Shown here: positions 11,410-23,425 of the stretch, one piece after another | Numbering within the stretch: position 1 is the first letter of the stretch | How the letters are laid out: each line of letters begins with the position of its first letter | DNA from: Epiperipatus broadwayi | Lineage: Eukaryota > Onychophora > Udeonychophora > Euonychophora > Peripatidae | DNA length: 64,000 nt | Direction of reading: 5' to 3' | Assembly: GCA_028023455.1 (NCBI GenBank) | Contig: JAQFVV010000563.1 | Coordinates: 248,001 to 312,000, forward strand | Notes under the pieces: model-generated | Database searches by the model: none | What the model saw: only the letters and a program-made list of their open reading frames with translations | Told to the model about the DNA's origin: nothing | Program-made: the position numbers and the translations under genes

Positions 11410-11755
11410 AACCTATGGAGAGATGCAAGTTAGGAGTAATAAAAAGAGATCAAAAATAAGATACATGGGCAAGAAAACAAACAGGTGTTGTTGATATCAT
11501 TGAATGAATTAAGACACAAGTGGACTTGGGCTGGAAATACAGCTTGAAAAAATGCTAATAGATGGACAGTCGAAATCTTAATCTGAATCCCAAGAATAAT
11601 ACAAAACCTAGAAAGAGACCATGTGTGATGTGGATGGATGAAATAAAGATATGTGCAGGGGTGATGTGAAGAAGAGAGGCTAGAGATTGCAGAAAATGGA
11701 ATGAACTTGAAAAGACCCTCATCCTGCCATGGACTGATAATGATTGAAAATGATG
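11410..11755 (+). pseudogene. LINE reverse transcriptase, C-terminal remnant
   Basis: With frameshifts and stops, the plus strand reads like the C-terminal part of a common non-LTR retrotransposon polyprotein: MERCKLGV-KRD, then a VVDIIE block, WTWAGNTA (family WxWAGHxAR), NRWTVEIL, a WIPR-like IPR, GWMK-like DDI region, and a W-EL block near the end. Neighbouring stops show it is dead. The antisense open frame of 123 codons over the same bases is a shadow. A weaker remnant of the same kind lies near 22.5 kb. Confidence 0.65.
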
Positions 11756-12504
11756 ATGATGATATGTTTATAGAAAAGCTCATAAAAACATGCACTTCCA
11801 TATATCAAATAATCTTCTGAAAAGCAGATATAACTAAAAAAACATCTCTTGGAAAGACTGTTATAATCTAGCAATGAATAATTGACTATCAACAGAGGTA
11901 GCAAGGCAATGATCTTTATTTCTTTTATAAAAAAATATTGCTACATTTCTTATTCTTCTAATTAATATATTTCTTATATATTCAAGGTTACCATTATGTT
12001 ATAAATAAAAAAACAAAATGAAACTTAGAAATACTGATAAAAAAATTAATATGAAGATTCAAAATCTCATTAATTGTTACAATTAATTATTAATAATGTC
12101 TTTTATTGACTTATAATAACTAGTATGTTTTCACAGAGTGATAGAGTGACATAAAAACCTAAAGATTTCTGGATGATAATTAAATCTATTATTTCTGATT
12201 CAGATCTTAGGTAAGCAATTAATTATTTGATTAATTATTTAACAATATTGTAATAATGCTATAAAAATCAAATGGTAATCAATTAAAGTCACACATTTTA
12301 ATTCTTTAAATTATTATTTTTACATTTGATTCATAAAAAAAAAATCCAAATAAACTATTTTGTTATTATTTATGATTTAAACAAAGCATAATCCACTAGG
12401 CAAAAGTTTTATTTTCATAAGCTATCTCAAAGGCAAATTAAGCTAACTGATATTAGTAATTATATGTTAGATTCCTTCAATCCCATCATCTAATATTAAT
12501 TATT
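11756..12504. other. No gene seen
   Basis: AT-rich spacer; no supported feature. Confidence 0.6.
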
Positions 12505-12835
12505 AAATAGCTTTAAGATTCAAACTTTATTAAAACTTTTCAAAATGCATTCAACTGTTAGTAATAGTGAACAGGTTAATATATAGCACTAAGTTTTGTG
12601 TGGTATAGTTCTACTCTTCTTCAGTTGTTACTGATTGACTCATTGGTCAGTAGAAAAGTAGAAAGACATCACTCAAAATGTTGAGTTATGTACTAACCTG
12701 TACACTACTACTAACAGGTGAATGTATTTGAAGATTTAAATAAAGTTTGAATTTACTTAAGACAATTTGATATTAAATGATGGAAATAGATATATATATA
12801 ATTATGACTACAATATCATCAACACAAATTTTCAA
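12505..12835. repeat. Diverged SINE palindrome
   Basis: Inverted repeat of the SINE 3' half (arms about 12508-12610 and 12690-12770) with recognisable outer terminal block near 12800-12835. It belongs to the same family as 5.7, 13.2, 14.6 and 34.7 kb but is more diverged. The tRNA-like heads are absent; a ggtgtt/cttcag-derived block remains in the centre. Confidence 0.6.
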
Positions 12836-13216
12836 ACAAACACTAAGTTGAGTGGTACATATTCCAATGATGCTTTAAAAAAGTAGACTACATTAAAGAG
12901 ATGTAAAATTTAAATCATAAAATCAAATAAAATTCTCTTTAGTAATTAATAAAAATGGTATCTTGTTTAAAACAAATAAAACCATTTAGTAATGCTAGAC
13001 TCATAATTTTAAATCTTTAATTATTAAAGAAAACATAACAATATGGCATTAAAAGAAGCTGTTCCCATGACAATGGCAAAAAATCCCATAAGCCAATCTA
13101 GTGCAACTATACATAATGTATGAAAACCGCTAATCAACTTTGCTCTTAAGAAAAAATGGATAAATAAGGAGGAACCTCATAGATAAGTATATGAAATTAC
13201 TACAGACTATTGCCTA
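12836..13216. other. No gene seen
   Basis: AT-rich spacer between two SINE-family loci. Confidence 0.6.
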
Positions 13217-13528
13217 TGGCAGGATGGCTCAGTTGGTTAGAGTGTTACCTTAAAATTCAATATTCAAGAATCTAAGGATCCAGTTTTGAATCCCATGCTA
13301 GTACTGGGCCTGTTCAAGCCAGTAACACCTGAAGAAAAAAGGAGACTAATACCTCTCAAAACGTTGTGCATATACTAACCTGTTTGATGTGCTATTACTA
13401 ATAGTTAAATGTATTTGGAAAATTTAAATAGTTAAAATTTTCTAAAGACATTCAATACACATATTAGATGATGGAAATAGTCCAATATAAATATACAACT
13501 AGAACACCATCATCACAAACCTTCAGGA
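13217..13528 (+). repeat. tRNA-derived SINE, single complete copy
   Basis: About 310 bp. The tRNA-like head has an A box tggctcagttggttagag at 13225-13242 and a B-box-like gttttgaatcc at about 13283-13293. Between them is an insert longer than a normal anticodon arm. A body follows with acacctgaagaa, a ctctc-aaaacgttg block, gtgctattactaatag, a tttggaaaatttaaatag block and atgatggaaatagtcc. It ends accatcatcacaaaccttc. Its pieces recur at 5.7, 12.5, 14.6, 15.9 and 34.7 kb, mostly as palindromes. It carries no protein, so it would depend on LINE machinery. Confidence 0.75.
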
Positions 13529-14547
13529 AAACACAATATGGCATTTCAGCTTTTACTTTTCTTTTAAGTTATCCTAATATCTACACAAAATAAAATGTCA
13601 AATTTATGAATTTAAACAGTATGGAACAATAAAATTTTATTTTGAAGTAAAAATTTTCTGATGCATTTTTGAAAAATTATTGTAATTCTTTCCCCTTAAG
13701 ACCTACGATTAAATAAAGATCTAAATCACAAAATATATCTTCTTTGATTTGTTTGTTTGCTTTGGGTGGGGGGGGGGGAATAAACAATCGTAAAAATTAC
13801 AATTTATCAATATTCACAATCCAATTAACAGAATAAGTAAAACAATACATTTATATTTCTTAAAGAGATAATAAAAAAAAAATCATTATAACTATATTTA
13901 TAAATTCAGACCAACCATAGGGTGTATATATATATAGTAGTCGACACAGAAGGATTGATATATATATATGTGCGAACAATGTACACATTTATAAATGCAA
14001 GTGAGCGTAAATATTGTTCATAACTTTCTTATGGATATTTTTAAAAAAGCAATTATTAAATGCAACATAAATAAATTTGACATATTTATAAAATGCAGAG
14101 AATAATTCCAAAAAAAAAAAAAAATCCAATTAATAAATACAATAAATGTCAGTTTAATATTTAACTCACATCAATTATTCATAGGTAAAACATTAGAAAA
14201 ATCAAGAAACAGAAATTTTCTCTATTTATTTAATTCCATATTTTCTTTTCCTATTAATATTTCAGATGATTTACAATATTATTAAAATTAATCAGGAAGA
14301 ATTAATCAGATCAATGAAAATTTTCATTAAATGTAAAAGATATTTAATATGCTTTTCTTTTATATTTTATCATGATTAAAATACGAAAATATCAAAATTT
14401 AATATTTAAAATAAATCTATATATTAGTAATCATGTAAATAAAAAAAATATAAATGTCTTTAGTTGATTTGCATAACAACAAACCCTTAATTATACATCA
14501 GAGGTCAGAATCCCTACTGTGATAGTTAAAAGATTACATTAACATTT
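13529..14547. other. No gene seen
   Basis: AT-rich spacer with a G9-G11 run near 13767 and TA microsatellites near 13926 and 13958. Confidence 0.6.
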
Positions 14548-15113
14548 CCTGAAAGTTTGTGATGATGGTATTTTAGCTGTATTTATATATTGGACTATTT
14601 TTATAATATAAGTATTGAATGTCTTTAGAAAAACTTAACTTTATTTAAATTTTCCAATTATATTCAATTGTTAGCAATAGACACATATTACTATATGCAC
14701 GCGTTTTGATATCTATTATTCTCTTTTCTTCAGGTGTTGCTGACCTAACCAGTGATTCTACTAGCATAGGAATTATCCACAGCATCTTGAATATTGAATT
14801 TTAAAGTAACACTCTAACCAATTGAGCCATCTTTCCAAAGTCTCAGTTGGTTAGAGCATCACCTTGAAATTCAATATTCAAGAATCTAAGGATCCAGGTT
14901 TGATTCCAATGCTAGTACTGTTACTGATCAGACTAGCAACACCTGAAGATGAGAGGAGAATACTGCCTCTTGAAATGTAGTCCATATACTAATCTGTGTG
15001 CTATTATTAGCAATTGAATGTATTTGGAATATTTAAATAAAAGTTAAATTTTTCTAGAAATATTCAATACTTATATTAGATGATGAAAATAGTCCAATAT
15101 ATAAATACAATTA
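14548..15113. repeat. Head-to-head SINE pair (palindrome)
   Basis: Two nearly full-length copies of the 13.2-kb SINE meet head to head at about 14834. The right half runs on the plus strand with A box ctcagttggttagagc (from 14841) and B box ggtttgattcc (about 14899-14909). The left half runs on the minus strand with its A box at about 14813-14828. Both promoters therefore point outwards. Each half ends in the family's terminal block. The copies are clearly diverged, so the structure is old. Confidence 0.75.
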
Positions 15114-17539
15114 CATTAACATATATTAAATGCTTATATTATAATTTCAATTAAGGTTTAAAATGTGTAGCATTAATGTTATACATAAATAAACAAACAG
15201 CAAAATGAGATATGCCCAGCTAAAAATGCTATTATAAAAATAAAGCATTAAAATAATTATTAAAACCAACAGTATATAAACAAAAATCAAACTCAAAAAT
15301 GACATGTTTTATAAAAGCTTTTATATGTTATAAATTCAGATATTTTCTCTTGTTCCACCTGGTAATGTTTTTGAAAATGCTGAACCTGTCACTTCTTTAT
15401 AAAACCTTTATTTTATATAAAAACTCAATAAATCAAACTTCATTTCTATTTAATGTAATTTTATAAATGAGTAATATTCTAAAAAAAAATCATATTTGAC
15501 CTTATTAAATATTTAAAAACTGTCTTGTAATACAAATAATGAACATAATTACATTGCACTTATGGTCATTCATTGATGGAAAAGTAACTTTTCTCAGAAA
15601 ATAAATGAATTTATTTTAAGTTTTACCTTTAAATGTAAACAAAATGAATGTGAATTCATGATAAATTTATCAGATTCTACTTTAAAATCTGATATTTGCT
15701 TTATAATTATTACAACATTTGAAAAGATTTTAACACTGTGGAAATTCTGATAGATAATGCTATTATGCACAATTTGATTTTTTTTATTTATATTACATTC
15801 AAGTTTATACCCTTTTAGAAAGACTTCCACTCTTCATTCATTTTGCATGCCCAGTCCAACTAAAATGTAACTTTATACTAGTGGACTTAATAGAATCAAA
15901 TTCTGCAAACTGAAGAATGTATTAATTGACTGAAGATTTGCGATGATGGTATATTAGATGTGTGTATTTATCTTTTTGTTTTAAATAATAAGCAACCAAT
16001 TAGTGTAAAAAAATAATCAAAAATATTTTAGAAACAAACAAAAAAACATATTTTTTAAATTCCAAAACCATTGTGTCAAAATTATACCAGAAGAAAGTGA
16101 ATACTTTCTGGGCCTTTTTCTGTCATAAATAGCAAATACTTAGATCTTATCTGACTGCCTGTAAAATACTGACCTATTCAGTTTTTTTAATTAAAAAATA
16201 AATAAAAGAAGTGCAGGAGGATCTATGTTATTAAAATAATGTATGCTAAAATAAGTTACATTAATGGTAAAACAGCAGTCTAAATCAGTAGAATTTCTGA
16301 GAGAAATATCCTAGGATTCTCAATGAATATGAAAATTACCATGTCAATGCTTTGAAAGCAATAAATTTTGGGGCATTAGAATTTATCACTTTAATTACTT
16401 TCTCGAAAAATATTAAATGATTTGTAAAAAATGACAAAAATTTACAGACATCAAATATTTTTAACTATATTTCTAAGTAAATAGTAATAAAAATTCTTTG
16501 TCTAAAAAAAAAAAATTAGAATAAATGGGAGTACATAAACAAGCAAAGAAAATTACAGTGAAATTGTTAATTATGCTACATCAATTTGCATGGCATCAGT
16601 TTATGCTATCTAATAAAACATGTAAACAAACAAAAAACATTGTAAATAAACACACAAAACAAAACATAAAAATTCATAAATCTAATACATTTTGTGATGT
16701 GCAAGCAGCAAACATTAGCCATCTTTGAGTATGTGCAATCATGTTTTTAAAAAAAAAAAGAAAGAAATTTTACAATCCAACAGCAGTTTTTCCATCTTGA
16801 AGCATACTAATTGATCCTAATCATTAAAATGTTATTTGTTTATGTTGAAAGCAAGTAAATTTTATTCTTCCTTTATTATCCTTTCTCAATTCAGAATAAT
16901 AAAATGTTTTCTAAGCATAATGCTAAACGTTTTATAAAAAAAGTTATTAAAACAAAATGATTATTGCCCAAAGCATATTTAATTTTGATGAAAACCAGAC
17001 ATTTTGCTATTTATTTTTAAAAAAAAAAATTAAAAAATGACATAGAAAGTTTTTTTGCCTTATTATTTATCAGCATATGAATCAGTGAATATATGTGTAA
17101 ACGTGTTCGCTCAATGTTTATGCTACAATTTTAATTTAGATATACATACTATATATATAAACATCCGTGTTATATATATATATATATGTGTGTGTTGAAA
17201 AGTACTATATATAAGCAGTTCAATAAATAATATGTATTCTATTCTAATCAAAATTTATCAATAAGATGTGAGCTATTATAATCAATGTATGATGTGCATA
17301 AGGGAGACTTGGAACAAAATATAGTGTATAACTATAGCCCCATTGTACATATTGATTAAACAATCCAAAAAAGTAAAATATTTATAATGGTCGGATAAAA
17401 AATATGTTTTACGAAGATTATATTTTTGATATTCAAATGTTACTTCTAATTATTAATTTAAAAGCATTTTTAAGCGAAGGTTTAGATGTTTCAATTTTCT
17501 GACTCACCAGATAATCAGTGGTTTCTTGTGAAATATAAG
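15114..17539. other. No gene seen; one SINE tail fragment
   Basis: AT-rich spacer. At about 15930-15965 a minus-strand fragment of the SINE terminal block (gatttgcgatgatggta) is visible. TA/TG microsatellite at about 17171-17194. The short frames at 15594-15830 and 16525-16728 show no domain. Confidence 0.6.
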
Positions 17540-18393
17540 TACACCTGGGTCTCTTTTTATGCAGACTTATTTAACACAATTTTGAAGTTACGCGATTCGT
17601 GTTTCACCGGAAGTCGATTTCCAATAATGCGATTACTTTAAATAATAAATTTTGCGCCCTTACGTTATATTGAAAGTAATAGCACATTATTGGAATTCGA
17701 CTTTCATCTAAGTAATTTCAATATTTTCAGTGCTTTATAATAGTAAGATTTTATGCAATAATGAAATTAAAATCATGTTTCCACATTTTATGTATACACA
17801 TATTAAATTTTACAAGATTATAATGTAAATTTGTTCAAACATTGTGCGTGTTAATTTTGCATTTTAAATCGCATTCTGTTTTTGCTTTTTAAAAAAGAAT
17901 GTAATCAATTATTATTTTCTTATTAATGACACTAATCATTAACGTGCTCTTAAATAGTTGTATGTCTGGATATCGTGAGCTTCTTAAACAATTAATAAAA
18001 TCATAGTCTCAAAGATTAATTACTAATTACGTTGTCACCAGAAAATCATAATATTCAAAACGTGTATAAAAAAATGTAAATTACTGTACTGTAAATTATG
18101 CATAAAAATATATTATTTTGAATAAAATTAAATATTATAGTTAAAAAAATTTGTCTTGTATCAATTTTTTTCAAATTTGAAATTTTTTATTAGTCATATT
18201 TTATTTCCTTATTTGTTTTTTTGCGCGAATTTTAAAGTAATTTTACATTGGTGCTTTGCTTTTACGCGAATTTTGAAAAATCACAGACCGCATCCCCCCT
18301 TTTTCAATGTAAGTTACATCTATTTTTGCGTGATTTCGCTTGTGCGTGTTTTCTGAGAAACCTGTCTATCGCGTAAAATGAGATGCAGGTGTA
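17540..18393 (+). mobile_element. TA-flanked MITE, 854-bp copy
   Basis: Bounded by TA (17540-17541 and 18392-18393), with ends cacctgggtctc and, inverted, cacctgcatctc. No coding frame; the open frame at 18156-18356 lies in repeat sequence shared with the copy at 9336-10452 and is probably chance. The copies have opposite orientation and differ by one 45-bp insertion plus many substitutions. Confidence 0.75.
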
Positions 18394-19005
18394 CAGTAAA
18401 ACAGATTGGTCAAAAGAATTTTTCATTGACAGATAGTTTATAATTTGTTAAAAATAAATATCTAAGAAGAGCATATCACAAATGTAAAAAGTTTGACTAG
18501 TTTCCATACACATATATGGTTTTCATGGTTAAAAAAGTTGCAATAGTAACTATGACAGTAGCAGACAGCTAAAAATTAATAAAGGAATAATGAACAAAGA
18601 AATGAGCAAAACATATAATTCATAACCACATCCCCACCAAGACTTTGTATAGTTGTGAGTTTGTGCAGAATGTAAGTTCACTAATTAAGCAGAATTAATT
18701 AAATAATAAGATAATATGATAAAGCAATAATTATTGATAACCATCATATCATTTTTTAATGCAATTTATTCTAGCATGCCAATATTTAGGTGTACATTAT
18801 AAAGGTGATTCAACTTTTTTTAAGTCATTTTACCAATATATACATATATAGTATAATTGTTTATATTTATAGATAGTATTGTAGCTATTGTTGACATTAA
18901 TATATTTTATTTAAAATTCAACTAACAAAAAATCTAGGTATGTGTATTTTAGCTATTTAAAAGTGCAATAATGAAAATAATATTTAAAAAGGATGAAGAA
19001 AGATT
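18394..19005. other. No gene seen
   Basis: AT-rich spacer; no supported feature. Confidence 0.6.
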
Positions 19006-19013
19006 TTGTAAAT

Positions 19014-21303
19014 CCGAGGTTCTCAATCTTTCATATTTCATTTCCCCTTTTTAACCCTGAATAATTCTGAGCCTCCTACATAATATAAGATTAAAAAATA
19101 AATGAGAGTAATCCAATCCTCCATGGGAATTTAACTTCAATTTTGCAAACCCAAGTATCGTTTCCATGTAGTGCAGTCGCTCTGTATTATTTCCCAAATG
19201 TTCATGTCAAATACTGATGAGTCGCAATTGAAAATGTGTGACTATAAAAGCAGTACTTCTGCTCATGAATTATTAATTGTTTCATTGTGACTGTGCTACA
19301 CAAGAAACTTTGTCAGTTGGATTTCTAACACTGAGAAAAAGATATATATTTCCATACCCCTGTAAATATAAATAAATTTTAATCAGAGGCAAATATAAGC
19401 TTGAAGATGAAGAAGCTACTTCATCAAACACACTTAGTATCAATGTTAATCCTATTACAAATTCAAAAAACATGAAATTCAGGTTTGTAAAGTAACTGGT
19501 AAAAAAAAACTCCAAGGTGTTATCTGTTTCAAAATCATGGTATAGATAACATGAGATCAAATAAATTAAAGAAGCATTTAGAAAACATGAACAAATAATA
19601 TATTGGTAAACCCTGTGAATTTTTTGGAGAGAAACTCAGATCTTTCAAAAACTAAAGGTCTAATTTCCACAAAGTGCTCACAGAAAATGAGTTTTATTGG
19701 CATCATACAAAGAGGTTTATAAAATAGTCAAATGTAAAAATCCACATATTATTGCAGAGAAACTTATTCTACCAGCTACTATGGACCTTGTAGAAACAAT
19801 ATTTGGTGAAATCTATGTTAAACAACTTGAAGGATATTTCTCTGTTTAATTATATTGCCAAAAAATTAATAATATATTTGTGGATATTCAGCAACCACTA
19901 GAATCTGGATTAGTTGTAAAATTATTTACCATACAATGTGATAAAGCAACAGACATGAGTAACGATTCCCAATTGATTTTCTATATCAGATTCTGTCAGG
20001 GTGCTAAAACAGTTGAAGACTTGTTATTTTGCAAACCTATAGAAAATAGAGCGACTAGTATCAAGTTGTTCAGAATTACTCATAATGCTATTTTTGGCAC
20101 AAACTTGCAATAGAAAGATTGTGTTGAGATTTGCACCAATGGAGCTCAAGACATGTCTGGAAGATATAACAGTTTATGAGCACTTGTGAAGACAGAGTTG
20201 TCTGGACACACTGAATGATACATTAAGAAGTTTTAGCATTGAAGTTGCTAAGTCCTATGCTATGTATTATTTTTTAACTATAGTTATTGATATAGTTAAT
20301 TATACAAAAACCAGAACTCTAAAATCAATGATTTTTTCTGCTCTTTGTGAATATATGGGAGCTGAACATAAATCATTGTTGTTTCATTCTTCAACCAAAT
20401 GATTGTCATGCTGTAAGGTGTTCAAGTGCTATGAACTGAGAAATAAAATAACGATATTCTGAAGCAAAAAGGGACATAAGCGAGCAAAAATTTTTTATAA
20501 CAAGTTATTTTTAATGAATCTCTCCTACTTAGTAGACATATCAGAGAAACTTAATTCAGTTCATTTTCAATTTCAAGGAAGTAATGCAAATATATTTGAT
20601 TCAAATGAAAGGGGCAATGCATTTTGTAAGAAAATTACTTTGAGATGTTTCCCACGATATGTGAATTTATCCAAAGTTACCCTCAAATAAGAATCACAAA
20701 AAAGTGTGGTCAAAAATAGAGGAGCATCATTTAGAGAACTTGAGCCATAATTTCTGCAAATACTTTTTATAGAAGAAGACATTAAATTGTGAGAATGGAA
20801 TTGAGTAATAAATTTACTTAACGGTATACCTGCCAGACTATCATTGAAAAAGAAGAACAACTGATAAATCTTTCTTTAAATAGATCAAAAAAATCAACTT
20901 TTGTTATTAAGCCTTTAACAAATTTCTGGATTGATTTGTCTTGTAATTATTCTCTTATTAAAGCAAAAGCTTTCCCCATTTCATACCTTTGCAAAATTGT
21001 TTTTTTCTGCTGTATCTGCCTTAAAATCTAAATATGGAAACAATCTTTAAATAGAAAAGTAGCTCAATGTAATTATTGTGAATATAAAACCAAATATGGA
21101 CAGACTGTATTTTAAAGCAAGCACATATTTGACATTAAATCTTGTTCTAGAAATGTTTTATTTTAATACCTTCATTTTGATTATATTTTAAATTAATAAA
21201 ACAAATATATCTGATGTCTTATCTTCTTCATTTAGTCAATGCCCCCTCTGCCAAGCTAAGGCATCTCCCTAAGATTGTGTGCTTCACAGTTTGAGAAACA
21301 CTG
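19014..21303 (+). mobile_element. hAT DNA transposon, ZBED5/SCAND3-like
   Basis: A 2,290-bp element with hAT-type terminal inverted repeats: the left end reads ccgaggttctcaa and the right end, inverted, cagtgtttctcaa (canonical hAT CAGNGNTTCTCAA). It is flanked by a perfect 8-bp target duplication ttgtaaat at 19006-19013 and 21304-21311, the size expected for hAT. Its interior encodes a decayed transposase on the plus strand. This is a single complete insertion with both boundaries visible. Confidence 0.9.
19555..21130 (+). pseudogene. hAT transposase pseudogene (ZBED5/SCAND3/FAM200 type)
   Basis: In order with frame shifts and stops: an N-terminal zinc-finger-adjacent block (NKLKKHLEN, then FFGEKLRSFK); LFTIQCDKATDMSNDSQL at 19919-19975 (family FxxQLDESTDVxxxAQL, normally with catalytic Asp); FCQGAKTVEDLLFCKPI; ICTNGAQDMSGRYNSL (family CTDGAxAMxG); the core LKSMIFSALCEYMGAEHKSL near 20320; the LFLMNLSYLVDISEKLN block near 20510; and the C-terminal hAT dimerisation remnant FSAVSALKSKYGN near 21010. 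The best open piece, 19880-20113, is only part of it. The order matches full-length family members. Several stops and indels make it non-functional. Confidence 0.85.
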
Positions 21304-21311
21304 TTGTAAAT

Positions 21312-22454
21312 TATAAACATGTCTGTCTTTTAACAGTTCTATATAAAATATTAACTAAAATCATAAATTGTCTAAAAAAATAACTTTAGTTTCAAACCAA
21401 TCATAAAAAAATGTCAAATTATGATGTACATCCAAGTATTACATAGAAGAAAAACAATAAATATGAATTGTTATTTTGCAATATGCTTATGGAATATAAA
21501 AAAGGTATTGTATTGTATAAGCAATTCAGCTATGAATAAAGTTTTGCAGTCTCAAATATTTTGAAATCTAAAGAATATTTATTAAAATACAACACTAATA
21601 ACTATACTTGATGTAATACTAGAAGATAAACATCCAAAAAAGTATTTAACATAATGACTTCTCTCCAAAAATTTTTATAGCATTTTTAGAAAATATTTTG
21701 TGATTAGTATAAAAAGCAAAAATAAAAATAAAATCAAGTTATCTAAATTTTGCAAATGAAGTGATTGATTTCAACAACAATGCTTCAATAGCTGCAGAAA
21801 ATATTGCAAGAGCTATCAGATAACAAAAAAGTAAGACTCAAAAAAAAAAAAAATTATAGCAGTGAAGTAGAAATTAATAACTATAGTTTGACATTGGTCA
21901 AATTTTGATACAAGGAATATTTCTGGTAGAAATTTTAATAAAATATTGTAAAAAAAAATGTGCTTATATGTTTAAAAAAATACCATGTTTACACAAATCT
22001 GATATTTGAATACGGAATAGAAGGGAAATACAGAGATCATAATAAATATTTTAGGAGTTCACAAGCAATCCCAATCCTGTCTATACTACATTTTATTAAA
22101 CATCTCAATCATTTCATTGTCCAATTGCAAAGCAGACAAAAATCTAATCACTTTTACTTATTGCCTAAGTTATTTAATAGGAAAGCCAACATCAACAATG
22201 ATCTTGGTTAATGTTTATACTGGCTTTCCTAAAAGTAGTTTCATTCATTAATTCTCTAGCAATTGAGTAAAATGTGATTGAAATGTTGAATTAAACTATA
22301 TTAAATATATTTAGTGTTTGGCGAATTCATTGCCTTCAAAAATATTAAGAATTAATTTGTAATCCTTTGATTATAATATTACATGAAAACTGTACAATAG
22401 GATTAACAACAGAGATTAAAAATAAAAAACACGAATGATTGATAATAGAAACAA
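21312..22454. other. No gene seen
   Basis: AT-rich spacer; the frame at 21960-22211 has no recognisable domain. Confidence 0.55.
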
Positions 22455-22665
22455 AAGGTCCATTGATATCAATGAAAAAATTAAGTAGAAAAATTGTAAA
22501 TGGATGATAGATATTGCTAGAAGATATGGAAATAGAGTCAAAAAAGTCCTAAACTAAATCCCAAAAGATTGAAAAAAATATATAGAAATGTGATTTATAG
22601 GATTACTAATATAAATAAACATATATGATCTTGTGATAATTGTTTAAAATGATGATGATATTTAA
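22455..22665 (+). pseudogene. Weak LINE reverse transcriptase C-terminal remnant
   Basis: Plus-strand translation gives a run reading ISMKKLSRKNCKWM, DIARRYGNRVKKVLN, then IPKD, which parallels the VIERIARLKWxWAG, HIARRxDNRWxKKVL, WxPR segment of non-LTR retrotransposon C termini. A GAT-rich tail follows, as at 11.75 kb. It is short and very diverged. Confidence 0.45.
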
Positions 22666-22979
22666 TGCACTTAAAGCCTGAACTGTTCAAAGAAGAAGAG
22701 ACTATATAATAAGCTAGTTCAAGTGTTGCATTTCCAAATGTTTATATTAATCTAAAGCAGGCTGGGTAATTAAGTACTGTTCGACTTATACAAATATGTT
22801 TACATAATAATAATTTCATATAAAACAAAAGTTATAATATGATAGAAGAATCTTAAAATTATATAAATAGAATATTTTAAAAATCATAAACAAAAATTTA
22901 GATTAATAAATTTCTGGAAAAATATAAGTGTTGGATTTTTTATAAATTATGATATAACTGAAACACAAGCTTATTCTAT

Positions 22980-23425
22980 ACCTGTGTCTATATATGTAAT
23001 ATATAGGATATATGAGCACAGACTTTCAAATGACCTATCACTCTCCACTCTATCTAATAACACTGATACACTCAAGCACATATATGCTGAAAAGATAAAT
23101 AATCACCAATATAAGTATTTCATGCTAAACTAGCAATCATCAGTTGGTCCAGATTATCATATCCCACACATATATACTATAAGTGCTCAGATACTATAAG
23201 TGCTCAGACAATCTTCATACTTTAATGGACAGGCTCCAATCTACTACACACTCCAACTCTTCAAACGTCCATCCAATTGAAAATCTGATGATGGAATGCT
23301 GGAAGGCCACCCTGAGGCCGAGATTTTTGTCACACCCATGTTGACCTAAGGTCAATCTGAACCCCACATGTACAGGACATAATCCATTTAATACATATGC
23401 AAGGATGGGCAGACATCTCTACAAT
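22980..23425 (-). repeat. Dispersed repeat family R1, copy 2
   Basis: Inverted copy of the repeat at 150-545. Blocks appear in reverse order on the plus strand: agataaataatcaccaat, the cagttggtccagattat block, a duplicated 17-bp actataagtgctcagat unit at 23180-23214, ctttaatggacagg, gttgacctaaggtcaa and gtacaggacataatcca. Similarity is interrupted by indels. Family unknown. Confidence 0.7.

Noticed and set aside
11430-11801. 123-codon minus-strand open frame as a gene
   Set aside because: The plus strand of the same bases reads as a LINE reverse transcriptase C-terminus, so this frame is an antisense shadow.
14930-14990. cctgaagatgagagg...cctcttgaaat in the SINE body as a ribozyme
   Set aside because: It has a hairpin followed by gaaa, but the box reads ctgaaga and the would-be stem I strands do not pair.
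19212-19245. Another hammerhead (ctgatga followed by gaaaa)
   Set aside because: Stem II (gtcgcaatt) cannot pair and no stem I partner is present; it is chance within the hAT element.
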